Below are positions 35,039 through 43,595 of a stretch of DNA of 64,000 nt, in pieces. The stretch spans positions 62,001-126,000 of the forward strand of contig CAZWAD010000006.1 of NCBI GenBank assembly GCA_964631835.1, read 5' to 3'. The position numbers and the translations under genes were made by a program. Each line of letters begins with the position of its first letter. The first letter of the stretch is position 1. The stretch is from Bog-950 sp964631835. Lineage in GTDB: Bacteria; Bacteroidota; Bacteroidia; Chitinophagales; LD1. The notes below the pieces were generated by a model that made no database searches, was not told where the DNA came from, and was given only the letters and a program-made list of their open reading frames with translations.

Positions 35039-35722
35039 TTATTCTGTGCCTTTAATCAAATCCGGCCTGCGTTGCTTGGTTCGTTCAATGGCTTTTTCAT
35101 GCCTCCATTCCGAAATTTTCTTTTCATGGCCGGAAAGAAGAACCTCAGGGACCATTAAATTTCTAAAATTTTCGGGGCGTGTATAAACTGGTGGTGAAAG
35201 CAAGTTATCCTGAAAAGAATCTGAAAGGGCAGAAGTTTCATCGTTTAAAACACCAGGAAGAAGCCGTCCGATAGCATCCACTAAAACAGCAGCAGCTAGT
35301 TCCCCTCCGCTTAATACATAATCGCCAATCGAAATTTCTTTAGTAATATATAATTCGCGGATTCTCTCGTCAATTCCTTTATAGTGCCCACAAAGAACAA
35401 TCAGATTTTTTTTCAGTGAAAAAGCATTAGCTACCCTTTGAGTAAAAGGCAAACCATCAGGTGTCAGATAAATTACTTCATCATAATCTCTTTCTCTTTC
35501 CAAATGGTCAATACAGTTAGCTATAGGTTCACACATCATCACCATGCCTGCCCCACCGCCATATTGATAATCGTCCACCTGTTTTTGTTTGCTGGCCGAA
35601 AAATCTCGGAGGTTTATCACATTAATTTCAAGCAAACCCCTTTCTCTTGCCCGTTTGAGAATAGAATGGTTAAAGGGGCTTTTCAACAAATCAGGTAGAA
35701 CCGAGATGATGTCAATTCTCAT
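35039..35722 (-). CDS. trmD: tRNA (guanine37-N1)-methyltransferase TrmD
   Basis: A 227-residue SPOUT-class enzyme that methylates G37 of tRNAs to prevent frameshifting. Marks are the N-terminal MRIDIISVLPDLL, YGGGAGMVMMCEPI, the knot segment LCGHYKGIDERI, and ISIGDYVLSGGELAAAVLVD. The C-terminal Asp/Arg-rich domain is present. It overlaps rimM by 4 bases, so the two are translationally coupled. Confidence 0.97.
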   Translation of the reverse strand: MRIDIISVLPDLLKSPFNHSILKRARERGLLEINVINLRDFSASKQKQVDDYQYGGGAGMVMMCEPIANCIDHLERERDYDEVIYLTPDGLPFTQRVANAFSLKKNLIVLCGHYKGIDERIRELYITKEISIGDYVLSGGELAAAVLVDAIGRLLPGVLNDETSALSDSFQDNLLSPPVYTRPENFRNLMVPEVLLSGHEKKISEWRHEKAIERTKQRRPDLIKGTE

Positions 35723-36237
35723 AAGTTGAGTAAACCTTCCGGCAACTTAAATATTACCTGTTTTTTTCGTTTATCAATTTCCAAAATAAATTTGTCAATA
35801 AAGGGAATAAAAATCTCATCTTTTGCAGTTTTTACTTCGCAAAGTAATTGGCTCTGGTTCTTAACCATACCACTGATTGTGCCTATTTTACCGTTTTTAA
35901 TGTCAATAGCTTCATAACCTATTTGATTATCAATTATTTCTATCTTACTGGAAAATAATAATTTAAAGTCTTTTTCGGCAAGAAAAAGCCCCATCCCGCT
36001 TAGTTTTTTGGCCTCTTCAGGTGTTGAAATTTCCTCAAAAAAAACGAACCCATCGGTATCGCTGCTCCATTGGATTTCTTTTACAAACCAAGGAAGATAG
36101 CTGCCGTTACTTTCAACTGTAAAATGCAGTGGCTGTTTCTTTTTATTTTTGAGTTTGTTATTTAACATAAATCGAAAAGCCCCACTTAATCCGTGAGGCT
36201 TTCCTAGTTTTCCGACTGAAATATACTTCTCAGCCAT
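35719..36237 (-). CDS. rimM: 16S rRNA processing protein RimM
   Basis: A 172-residue 30S maturation factor that binds S19 in the assembling subunit head. The N-terminal domain opens VGKLGKPHGLSGAFRF, where GKxGKPHGLxG is the family mark, and the PRC-barrel C-terminal domain contains IFIPFIDKFILEID. Sequence in the middle is divergent, as is usual for RimM. It starts 7 bases after rpsP. Confidence 0.93.
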   Translation of the reverse strand: MAEKYISVGKLGKPHGLSGAFRFMLNNKLKNKKKQPLHFTVESNGSYLPWFVKEIQWSSDTDGFVFFEEISTPEEAKKLSGMGLFLAEKDFKLLFSSKIEIIDNQIGYEAIDIKNGKIGTISGMVKNQSQLLCEVKTAKDEIFIPFIDKFILEIDKRKKQVIFKLPEGLLNL

Positions 36238-36244
36238 TTGTCAT

Positions 36245-36808
36245 TTAACTTTCAGCAGGAGGAGTTACACTTTCGCTATTTGTTTTCTCTATGGGCTGCT
36301 CCGTTGAAGTTTCAGCGGTAGTTTCAGCGGCTTTCTTGGCTTCTTCAGCTGCAGCTAATGCAGCCTGACGTTTAGCTTCACGCTCCGAGGCTTTCTTTTG
36401 CTCCTGAGCTAACAATTTTGCAGCAATTTCTGATTTGTCTTTATGGTGCTTTTTAGCGTGGTCAAGTACTTTGTTTTTGTGGTCCTCTACCCACTGCTGG
36501 TATTTCTTCTCAGCTTCTTCCTGTGTAAAAGCGCCTTTTGCCACACCGCGCTGAAGATGCTTTTTGTAAAGCACTCCTTTGTATTTCAGAATTGCCTTTA
36601 CCGTGTTGGTCACTTCGGCACCTTTCTGTAGCCATTCTACGGCTTTATCCACATCTATGTGGATGCTTGCGGGCCGGGTAAGGGGATTATAATCGCCAAT
36701 GCGCTCAATATAGCTTCCATCCCGCGGGGCGCGGCTGTCAGCTGCTACAATGTGGAAAAAAGGTCGTTTGCTTCTTCCGTGTCTTTGAAGTCTAATTTTT
36801 ACTGCCAT
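36245..36808 (-). CDS. rpsP: 30S ribosomal protein S16 with long C-terminal extension
   Basis: Residues 1-80 are ordinary S16 (MAVKIRLQRHGRSKRPFFHI, ADSRAPRDGSYIERIGDYNP). The remaining ~105 residues form a Lys/Glu/Ala-rich helical extension ending in a Ser/Thr/Glu-rich tail. Extended S16 proteins are usual in Bacteroidota. It is the first gene of the operon, and a well-formed promoter lies 55 bases upstream. Confidence 0.97.
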   Translation of the reverse strand: MAVKIRLQRHGRSKRPFFHIVAADSRAPRDGSYIERIGDYNPLTRPASIHIDVDKAVEWLQKGAEVTNTVKAILKYKGVLYKKHLQRGVAKGAFTQEEAEKKYQQWVEDHKNKVLDHAKKHHKDKSEIAAKLLAQEQKKASEREAKRQAALAAAEEAKKAAETTAETSTEQPIEKTNSESVTPPAES

Positions 36809-36862
36809 GTCTAAAAATCAATTTTAGGTTTGGTTATTGAATATCCTTTTAAAAAGGGGACG

Positions 36863-36894
36863 CAAATATGCGGGAACAATTCTTTATTTCCAAA
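36863..36894 (-). promoter_or_regulatory. Promoter of the rpsP-rimM-trmD-rplS operon
   Basis: On the minus strand TTTG, then 20 bases, then CATATTTG, which matches the Bacteroidota -33/-7 pattern with one mismatch. It is 55 bases upstream of rpsP. Its -33 box touches the -33 box of the divergent promoter. Confidence 0.65.
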
Positions 36895-36926
36895 TTGATT
36901 ACGTTTAAAATAATTGAATAGTTTTG
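36894..36926 (+). promoter_or_regulatory. Divergent promoter of the DciA-like gene
   Basis: ATTG, then 21 bases, then TAGTTTTG (exact TAnnTTTG), 11 bases before the ATG. The predicted transcript leader would be only a few bases long. Confidence 0.55.
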
Positions 36927-36937
36927 TTGAATAGGGT

Positions 36938-37228
36938 ATGAGTAACAAAAACAGCGTAACTATAAAAGAGGCTTTGGACCAAATGGTCAACGACCTGAAA
37001 CTGAAGAGCAAAATTGACGAAAGCCGTGTAAAAGATGCTTGGGTGGAAGTAATGGGCCCACCCATAGTTAAATACACCACAAAACTTTCGTGCGCAAAAT
37101 CGAAACTTTATGTACAGGTAAGTTCTCCCGCCTTAAAACATGAACTGAATTACTCCAAAGAAAAAATAATACAGGTGCTCAATGAAAAACTGGGCGAACC
37201 AGTAATTAGAGAAGTGGTTGTTTTTTAA
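36938..37228 (+). CDS. DUF721 / DciA-like protein
   Basis: A 96-residue protein of the DUF721 family. The DciA members of this family load the replicative helicase in bacteria lacking DnaC. The core WVEVMGPPIVKYTTKLSCAKSKLYVQVSS followed by LKHELNYSKEKIIQVLNEKLG carries the family pattern of a basic strand pair and terminal helix. It is shorter than canonical DciA and consists of the KH-like domain alone, as is common in Bacteroidota. It is divergent from the rpsP operon. A role in helicase loading is inferred from the family only. Confidence 0.8.
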   Translation: MSNKNSVTIKEALDQMVNDLKLKSKIDESRVKDAWVEVMGPPIVKYTTKLSCAKSKLYVQVSSPALKHELNYSKEKIIQVLNEKLGEPVIREVVVF

Positions 37229-37347
37229 ATCTTTATAAGATTTGTGTTAAATAGCTTGTGCCTACTGACCCTGTATTTTACCAATTGCCATGCTTGTTAA
37301 ATTTTATTATTTGAAATGTAGCTTGAATTCGTTTTAATTTATTCGCC

Positions 37348-37890
37348 ATGCGCAAATTACGAAAGGAAGAATTGCTGCGATTATCAAAAGAAGAATTTAG
37401 AACACAGGAAAAAACTCCAATAATTCTTATACTTGATAACGTTCGAAGTCATTTGAATGTGGGTTCCGTTTTCAGAACGGCTGATGCATTTTTACTAGAA
37501 GCAATATATTTATGCGGCATTACTGGTGTGCCGCCTCATCGTGATATTCACAAAACAGCACTTGGCGCAACCGAAACGGTGAGATGGAAATATTTGCCCT
37601 CTGTTATGGATGCTGTTAAAGAGCTAAAACATGACAATTTCAAAATTGTTTCGATTGAACAAACAGAGAAAACAACAATACTCAACGACTTTAAACCTTT
37701 GGGGAAAGTAAAGTATGCTATAGTCTTTGGAAACGAGGTAGAAGGCGTTTCTCAGGAAGTGGTGAATGTTTCAGATACAGTAGTAGAAATTCCGCAATAT
37801 GGCATGAAACATTCGTTAAATATTGCGGTAAGTGTAGGAATTGTGGTGTGGGATGTGCATTGCAAATTAATAAATTTCAAACCGCAATAA
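37348..37890 (+). CDS. TrmH/SpoU family RNA 2'-O-methyltransferase
   Basis: A 180-residue SPOUT methyltransferase. Motif 1 is ILDNVRSHLNVGSVFRTADA (Asn and Arg contact the ribose), motif 2 VFGNEVEGVS, and motif 3 MKHSLNIAVSVGI, forming the knot that binds SAM. There is no N-terminal RNA-binding domain beyond a short basic helix, so it is the minimal type. The target RNA is unknown; tRNA is most likely. It ends just before the glutathione peroxidase gene. Confidence 0.88.
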   Translation: MRKLRKEELLRLSKEEFRTQEKTPIILILDNVRSHLNVGSVFRTADAFLLEAIYLCGITGVPPHRDIHKTALGATETVRWKYLPSVMDAVKELKHDNFKIVSIEQTEKTTILNDFKPLGKVKYAIVFGNEVEGVSQEVVNVSDTVVEIPQYGMKHSLNIAVSVGIVVWDVHCKLINFKPQ

Positions 37891-37919
37891 ACTTTTTATT
37901 ATTTCGCCATTATTATCCT

Positions 37920-38429
37920 ATGGTAAAAAGTATTTATGACTTTGAAGCGAAAGGACTTGACGACAAACCCGTCAAATTGAGCGATTATAAAGGTAAAGTT
38001 CTTATGGTGGTAAATATTGCCTCGCGCTGCGGACAGACACCGCAATTAGGGGCAATGGAAAATTTGTATCAAAGATACCGCGACAAGGGTTTTGAGATTC
38101 TTGCTTTCCCTTCTAATGAATTCGGGAAACAACAGCCCGAAGATGGAATGGCTATTCAGGAGTGGTGCCAAAGGAAATACAATACTACTTTCAAAATTTT
38201 TTCAAAAGGGAAGGTAAAGGGCAAGAATGCTCATCCGATATATCATTATCTGGCTGAGCAATCAAGATTCCTTGGAATGAAAAACTATCCTCCATGGAAC
38301 TTTCACAAGTACATTATTGACAGAAACGGCAAAGTGGCAGACTGGTTTTACTTCCTCAGATGGGCAGATAGCGACAAAATAACCGAAACGATTGAAAAGT
38401 GTCTGAACCAAAAGCCTGTTGAAAACTAA
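37920..38429 (+). CDS. Glutathione peroxidase-family protein
   Basis: A 169-residue thioredoxin-fold peroxidase. The peroxidatic Cys37 sits in NIASRCGQTPQ. The Gln of the catalytic tetrad is present in FGKQQP (Gln71) and the Trp/Asn pair is Trp126-Asn127 (PWNFHKYI). In the FPCNQFG segment, where many bacterial enzymes have a Cys, this protein reads FPSNEFG (Ser65). The ATG chosen gives MVKSIYDFEA and normal family length. Thioredoxin is encoded 76 bases downstream and is the likely reductant. Confidence 0.9.
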   Translation: MVKSIYDFEAKGLDDKPVKLSDYKGKVLMVVNIASRCGQTPQLGAMENLYQRYRDKGFEILAFPSNEFGKQQPEDGMAIQEWCQRKYNTTFKIFSKGKVKGKNAHPIYHYLAEQSRFLGMKNYPPWNFHKYIIDRNGKVADWFYFLRWADSDKITETIEKCLNQKPVEN

Positions 38430-38505
38430 ATTGAATGTTGGCTTATTAATTGCCAAATTCGCAATCCCAAATTCAAAAAGAACTTTAAAAATTAAATAAA
38501 CAAGT

Positions 38506-38826
38506 ATGGCAACCCAGTTAACAGACAGCAATTTTAAGACAACCGTAATTGACAGTGGCAAAGTAGCATTGATAGATTTTTGGGCTGAGTGGTGCGGCCC
38601 TTGCAAGGCAATTGCCCCTGCTATTGAAGAACTTTCGAAAGAATTTGAAGGCAAAGCGATAATCGGTAAAGTAGATGTGGACAGCAATCCGCAAACTGCC
38701 ATGAACTACGGGATCAGGAATATTCCAACGATTCTCTTTATAAAGAACGGACAGGTTGTCGATAAGCAAGTGGGTGCGGTTCCGAAAGCTCATTTGGCAG
38801 CTATGCTGAACAAGCATCTTTCTTAA
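38506..38826 (+). CDS. trxA: Thioredoxin
   Basis: A 106-residue thioredoxin with the active site WCGPC (Cys30, Cys33) and the cis-proline loop IPTI. It is a general protein disulfide reductant in the cytoplasm and would serve the peroxidase encoded just before it. A strong terminator follows. Confidence 0.96.
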   Translation: MATQLTDSNFKTTVIDSGKVALIDFWAEWCGPCKAIAPAIEELSKEFEGKAIIGKVDVDSNPQTAMNYGIRNIPTILFIKNGQVVDKQVGAVPKAHLAAMLNKHLS

Positions 38827-38850
38827 CTAGTAGCTTAAAGATTATTCTTG

Positions 38851-38885
38851 CAGGGGCAATTGCATAATTGTCCCTGTGTTTTTTT
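38851..38885 (+). terminator. Rho-independent terminator after trxA
   Basis: The arms CAGGGGCAATT and AATTGTCCCTG (one mismatch) enclose a 4-base loop and are followed by an eight-base T-rich run. It ends 5 bases before the ATG of the DUF58 gene, so that gene needs its own promoter or read-through. Confidence 0.85.
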
Positions 38886-38890
38886 GTAAA

Positions 38891-39808
38891 ATGTTGGAGC
38901 AAAACCATTTTCCGGAAATTGAAAACCTCGAGCTACTGGCCAAGCAGGTAGTTGAAGGGTTTATTATCGGCTTGCATAAATCTCCTTTTCATGGTTTTTC
39001 GGTAGAGTTTGCGGAGCACCGGTTGTATAATCCCGGTGAATCTATGCGGCATTTGGATTGGAAAGTGTATGCCCGCACAGGAAAAATGTTTGTGAAGCGT
39101 TACGAAGAAGAAACAAATCTTCGCTGCCAGATAGTGATTGATGCTTCATCCTCCATGTATTTTCCGAACGATGAAAAGGCAAAGACGAACAAACTGCGTT
39201 TCTCGATTATGTCGGCTGCTGCTCTGATCAATCTACTGAAGCGCCAGCGCGATGCTGCAGGTTTGAGCATTTTTACCGATGAGGTTTTAGTGAATACCAA
39301 TGCTAAGTCAAACACCAAACATCACCAGTTATTGTTTGCTCATTTGGAAAATGTTTTAAGGCAAAATCCGCAGAACGTAAAAACCAATGCGGCTAAGTGC
39401 TTAAATGAAATTGCCGATACAGTTCACAAGCGCAGCATGATTATCATCTTCAGCGATATGTTCGATAACATTGACACGAAAGGGGCAGATGAACTCTTCT
39501 CAGCTTTGCAACATTTGAAATACAACAAGCACGAGGTGATTTTGTTTCATGTAGTTGATAAAAGCAAAGAGTTGGAGTTTGAATTTGAAAACCGACCATA
39601 CCAATTTATTGATATGGAAAGCGGAGAAAGAGTTAAGCTTCATTCGCGCGAGGTAAAAGATTTTTATGTGCAGCAAATAAGTAAATTCGAAAGAGATCTG
39701 AAACTACGTTGCTGGCAGTATAAAATTGACTCTGTAGAGGCGGATATCAATCGCGATTTCCGTCAGGTGCTGGTCCCGTTTTTGATCAAACGAACAAAAA
39801 TGATGTGA
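38891..39808 (+). CDS. DUF58 domain-containing protein
   Basis: A 305-residue cytoplasmic protein. The DUF58 core is clear: NPGESMRHLDWKVYARTGKMFVKRYEEET near 42-70, then a von Willebrand-like fold with a D-x-S-x-S-type site (IVIDASSSMYF) at about 82-92. Such proteins usually work with MoxR AAA+ ATPases and membrane-anchored VWA proteins in cofactor or envelope-stress functions. No moxR gene is adjacent here. An upstream GTG lies inside the terminator and is rejected as the start. Confidence 0.88.
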   Translation: MLEQNHFPEIENLELLAKQVVEGFIIGLHKSPFHGFSVEFAEHRLYNPGESMRHLDWKVYARTGKMFVKRYEEETNLRCQIVIDASSSMYFPNDEKAKTNKLRFSIMSAAALINLLKRQRDAAGLSIFTDEVLVNTNAKSNTKHHQLLFAHLENVLRQNPQNVKTNAAKCLNEIADTVHKRSMIIIFSDMFDNIDTKGADELFSALQHLKYNKHEVILFHVVDKSKELEFEFENRPYQFIDMESGERVKLHSREVKDFYVQQISKFERDLKLRCWQYKIDSVEADINRDFRQVLVPFLIKRTKMM

Positions 39809-39873
39809 TTGGGTACTTCACTTTGCTTCGCCAGTTTCTATATTTGGCGCAGTACTGATTATTGAATTCTGAC

Positions 39874-40965
39874 ATGAAATTTTTAACGGACAAATGGTGG
39901 AAGTGGCTCTGCGTGGTGCTGCTGGTTTATGTTCTTTGTGGAAGTTTTTTTGTAAAACTGGGCCCCGGAGTTACTGAGGTTTCACCCGTAGTTTTCTATC
40001 CTGATTCAGTTTATACTTTTCGCATTTCTGCTTATCATGTCCATCTTAAATCACCGGAATCAGGTAAAACGCAATTGTGGTTTAAAAACGGTAATAATTA
40101 CTATGCACCTATTGGTCTTTCGCTAATAGATAATGAAAATCTGGAAGCCCGGTTTGCTGTCGCTTCGTTACAGCAAAATGATTTTAAGCCTTCTGCATTT
40201 GATGTGGTTATCAATAATGAAACTGACGGCACCTTTGCTTTACGCGATGCGGTTACTCTTGTGGCATCTACTACCGTTGATTCCTCATTCTTGTATCGGG
40301 CAACAGTTTCTGAGCCGGAAGTAAAAAACAACAAGCATAACCTATTCTGTTTCCCGTATCGAGAAATACTTTATGAGACTATCCGCAATACTTTTTTTCA
40401 TGTTCCGATGTGGTTTGCCATGACAGTAATGGTTTTTGTGTCATTTGTATTCAGCATTTTTTACTTGGTTGAAAAAAATGAAAAATACGATTTGATAGCA
40501 CATGAATGTGTTGTAGTGGCCTTATTGTTCGGTGTTTGTGGCTACCTTACCGGTTTGGTTTGGGCTAAATATACGTGGTACATAGGGGTATCATGGGGCG
40601 ATGTTGTCCGCAAATTATTATTGGAAGATGTTAAGATGGCTGCAGCACTTGTGGCTATTTTCTTTTATGCAGGTTACCTGATTGTACGCGGCTTGTTGGT
40701 TGACCACCTTAAGAGTGAGAAGATTGCTGCATGGTTCAATATACTTTCTTTTGTGGTTTTTATGATGTGTGTGTTTGTGCTGCCTCGTTTGACTGACTCC
40801 ATGCACCCGGGCAACGGAGGAAATCCTGCTTTCAGCAAATATGATTTGGATAGTACGCTTCGCTTATTCTTTTACCCGGCAGTTATCGGCTGGATTTTAC
40901 TTAGCTTCTGGATTCTCTCTATTCGCATTCGATTGGAAATACTTACTCAAAAACAAACTTTATGA
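39874..40965 (+). CDS. ccsA: Cytochrome c biogenesis protein, CcmC/CcsA type, with large extracytoplasmic insertion
   Basis: A 363-residue membrane protein of the heme-handling CcmC/CcsA family. The conserved HVPMWF segment is at 176-181, a WAKYTW-SWGD tryptophan-rich region near 235-250, and a HPGNGGNPAFS loop followed by the last helix pair, as in Bacteroidota CcsA proteins. Between the first helix (about 9-30) and HVPMWF lies a beta-rich insertion of about 130 residues (starting PGVTEVSPVVFYP) that CcmC of other phyla lacks; it looks like an Ig/TIG-type domain. The start chosen is the ATG rather than a TTG four codons earlier. The CcmD-like gene overlaps its end by 4 bases. Confidence 0.8.
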   Translation: MKFLTDKWWKWLCVVLLVYVLCGSFFVKLGPGVTEVSPVVFYPDSVYTFRISAYHVHLKSPESGKTQLWFKNGNNYYAPIGLSLIDNENLEARFAVASLQQNDFKPSAFDVVINNETDGTFALRDAVTLVASTTVDSSFLYRATVSEPEVKNNKHNLFCFPYREILYETIRNTFFHVPMWFAMTVMVFVSFVFSIFYLVEKNEKYDLIAHECVVVALLFGVCGYLTGLVWAKYTWYIGVSWGDVVRKLLLEDVKMAAALVAIFFYAGYLIVRGLLVDHLKSEKIAAWFNILSFVVFMMCVFVLPRLTDSMHPGNGGNPAFSKYDLDSTLRLFFYPAVIGWILLSFWILSIRIRLEILTQKQTL

Positions 40966-41168
40966 AAAAGCCTATAGTATTTTTTTCAGTTCTCTTCTTC
41001 TTTGCCCTGACATTTGCTCAGGGCGAAACAGCTACCAACGATTTTTTTAAGAGCAATCTGAAGATATATGTGGTGGTAGCTGTGCTGGGTATTATTCTTA
41101 CTTGTTTGTTCGCATTTCTCTTTTCCATGGAACGAAAGCTGAAGAGGTTAGAAGATACTTCGGTTTAA
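40962..41168 (+). CDS. ccmD: CcmD-like small membrane protein
   Basis: A 68-residue protein with an N-terminal signal-like helix, a second helix (IYVVVAVLGIILTCLFAFLF) and a basic cytoplasmic end (MERKLKRLE). This matches the CcmD family, which assists heme release from CcmC. The ATG overlaps the ccsA stop by 4 bases. The remaining Ccm genes (ccmA, B, E, F) are not in the window. Confidence 0.78.
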   Translation: MKKPIVFFSVLFFFALTFAQGETATNDFFKSNLKIYVVVAVLGIILTCLFAFLFSMERKLKRLEDTSV

Positions 41169-41202
41169 TAGCTGTTATAGTTTTACATATAACGTTAAAT
41201 CT

Positions 41203-43560
41203 TCAGAAAGGATAACCTATGGCTAACTGAAACTGCCCGGTCTTAAATGCGTGTGCATTTGTAAATTGCCAGCGTTTGCCCGGTAGCCTGCGGGGGTCGC
41301 GGAGGGGAAAGCCATAATCAAAGCGGATAACAAAAAAATTAAAGTCAAGACGCAACCCGGCACCCGCATCAACGGCAAACTCGCCCCAGAACCTGTTTAA
41401 GTTAAATTCACCGAATCGGCGAGCGTCTCTTCGGACAAGCCATACGTTGCCTGCATCGGCAAAAATTGCGGCCTTCAGCCATTTGTAAATGTCAAACCGG
41501 AATTCAGCATTTAGCTCCAGTTTGATATCACCGGTTTGGTTGAAGAACCCGACATTTCGTTTCTCACCGGTTTCACGGTCATAAACGGCAACATCAGCAT
41601 AGCCTCCTGGGCCAATCTCACGAATCAAAAACCCTCGCAAACTGTTTGGCCCACCCACAAAAAACTGTTTTACAAAAGGTAGCGCTCGAGAATTTCCATA
41701 CGGTACTCCCAAGCCCACAAAAGAGCGCACCGCAAACTGGCTGTGAGTATTCATGCGCACATAATTGCGCCAGTCTCCTTCAATCCTGAAATACTGCGAA
41801 AAAGGGATTTTGGCAATAAGAAACCTAGTATGTTCCGAACTTGTTTTCAGGTTAGCCAGCCGGAACCCACCGTAAATAACATTTCCAGCTGTTTCAATAC
41901 TCGTACGAAAAAACATGTAATATTTATCGGTGTTACTCCGCTGGTTCAAAAAGGTGTACGTGTAATTAGGTCCGATTGTAATTTGTTCTTCATAACTGCT
42001 TTTGAGAATCGGATTGAGGCTTAGTCTCCTTTCAAACTCTTGACCCCTTTTTGGCAAAATGTAGAAACTTGCAGTAATTGGATTCAGCAGGTGACGCTTG
42101 TTCCTGTTTTCGTTCCATTCGTAGCCAAAAGAAGCGCTGAAGTTATGTAACTGGTACAGGAAACTTACATTACTTGCAGTGTCGAAGTCGAATCGGTGTT
42201 CAAAGTTATAGCTGAGGTTAATTCTTGTTTTCGGGTTCGTATTGCGCGAAAATATTCTTGCACGGAACGGAACAAGGAATTTGTTGAGGTAGTAGGTGAC
42301 GTTGGAGGCAGCTGTAATGTTGATAATTTCAACCTTTTGTTTTTGGCTGAATCGGAGCTGAACCCCGCTGGAAACGTCAACCTGCAATTGGTCGGCTCGC
42401 TTGGAAAGATTTTTGTTCTTATACCCCATAGAACCCGAAACCCCCAGCAAGCCTTCATTACTTACGTTCAATTCAGCACTGTATTGTATACTTTGTTTTT
42501 TAGCGGGGGTAAGTCGAATAATACAATCTAAATAATTACCCTGCCGGCTGGCTTTCGCATAATCTACGCTGATAAATTTAAACGCCCCCAAGAGCCCGAA
42601 TCGGTTGATAGTTTTCAGTTCCCGGTCTTTAGAATACAGACTGTCTTTCCCGAAAAAAACAGCTTCCCGCAAAATAGATTTTTTAAACTTCACATTTTTT
42701 GATATGTAGTAATATTCATCTTTCACAATGGTATCTCGCAGAGTACTATCGGTAACAAACTCGCTGGAGTAATCGCTGATGATATAAATATTATTTATTT
42801 GGTACTGCTGATGATCAGTAGAGTCGTTCGGCTGATTGATGGTAATTTTAACATTCACCGTGTTATTCCCGCCAGAAGTATCAAAATCGAAAGTGACGTA
42901 CTCGCGGCTGAAGGTGTAAAAGCCGCGGTTGCGGAGAATATTCTCGATACGCTCTCTTTCTTTATTCACGTTGGAAATGTCGAACTGAGCATTTTTTTTC
43001 AGGTGGGTATTTTTCCAATGTGCGCGCACCAACGAGTCACATACATTGTGCTTATTCGGTAGTTCAATCTGACCGAACCTCCAGGCGTCATTGGTCTTAA
43101 TGGTGTAAACAATCTTCGTTTTATTATTTTCTGTAATAACTGTATCGCTTACTTCGTTATGAAAATACCCCGAATAAAACAGGTATGTTTCCATGCGCTG
43201 CCTACTTCTTGAAACCAGCGAAGAATCATAAACCACTGGAGCTTCTCCCACCTTGTCTATCAGCCATTGCTTGAATTTGGTAAGCCGTTTGCCTCGTGTT
43301 GCGCTGTGGTACATCCACATACGCACCGGCATAAAGCCCAAAAACTTCCTGTTCGGCTTCTGGGCTGCAATTTTTACCAGGTCTTCCCGTATTTTTTCTT
43401 TCGCAGCAGGTTTTGCTTTTGCCTCGATTACAAATTTGTTTTTAACTAAAAGGCTTTGGTCTTCGGCAAGGTTTTTTGCCACCCGGCAGGAAGAGAACAG
43501 CGAAGAGAGGGTTAATAATGCAACCGATGAAAAAAATAAACCCCGAAAACCCTTCCGCAT
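41203..43560 (-). CDS. tamL: TamL-like lipoprotein outer-membrane assembly protein (BamA/TamA family)
   Basis: A 785-residue outer-membrane protein. The signal peptide ends in a lipobox (LFSSC, Cys25), as in the Bacteroidota lipoprotein version of TamA. POTRA-like repeats follow (about 35-350), then a 16-strand barrel of the surface antigen/Omp85 type (about 370-785). The Omp85 hallmark is GPNSLRGF (about 660-667, the (V/I)RGF motif of strand 6 lid). It is expected to insert barrel proteins into the outer membrane. The C-terminal residue is Phe, as usual. No TamB gene is adjacent. Confidence 0.88.
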   Translation of the reverse strand: MRKGFRGLFFSSVALLTLSSLFSSCRVAKNLAEDQSLLVKNKFVIEAKAKPAAKEKIREDLVKIAAQKPNRKFLGFMPVRMWMYHSATRGKRLTKFKQWLIDKVGEAPVVYDSSLVSRSRQRMETYLFYSGYFHNEVSDTVITENNKTKIVYTIKTNDAWRFGQIELPNKHNVCDSLVRAHWKNTHLKKNAQFDISNVNKERERIENILRNRGFYTFSREYVTFDFDTSGGNNTVNVKITINQPNDSTDHQQYQINNIYIISDYSSEFVTDSTLRDTIVKDEYYYISKNVKFKKSILREAVFFGKDSLYSKDRELKTINRFGLLGAFKFISVDYAKASRQGNYLDCIIRLTPAKKQSIQYSAELNVSNEGLLGVSGSMGYKNKNLSKRADQLQVDVSSGVQLRFSQKQKVEIINITAASNVTYYLNKFLVPFRARIFSRNTNPKTRINLSYNFEHRFDFDTASNVSFLYQLHNFSASFGYEWNENRNKRHLLNPITASFYILPKRGQEFERRLSLNPILKSSYEEQITIGPNYTYTFLNQRSNTDKYYMFFRTSIETAGNVIYGGFRLANLKTSSEHTRFLIAKIPFSQYFRIEGDWRNYVRMNTHSQFAVRSFVGLGVPYGNSRALPFVKQFFVGGPNSLRGFLIREIGPGGYADVAVYDRETGEKRNVGFFNQTGDIKLELNAEFRFDIYKWLKAAIFADAGNVWLVRRDARRFGEFNLNRFWGEFAVDAGAGLRLDFNFFVIRFDYGFPLRDPRRLPGKRWQFTNAHAFKTGQFQLAIGYPF

Positions 43561-43595
43561 TAAATTTTTGAATTTACATTCATTCCCGATTCGTT

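Noticed and set aside
39810..39860. Possible terminator hairpin after the DUF58 gene
   Set aside because: A stem of CGCCA/TGGCG with outer GTAC arms is visible, but there is no T-run and the arms are interrupted.
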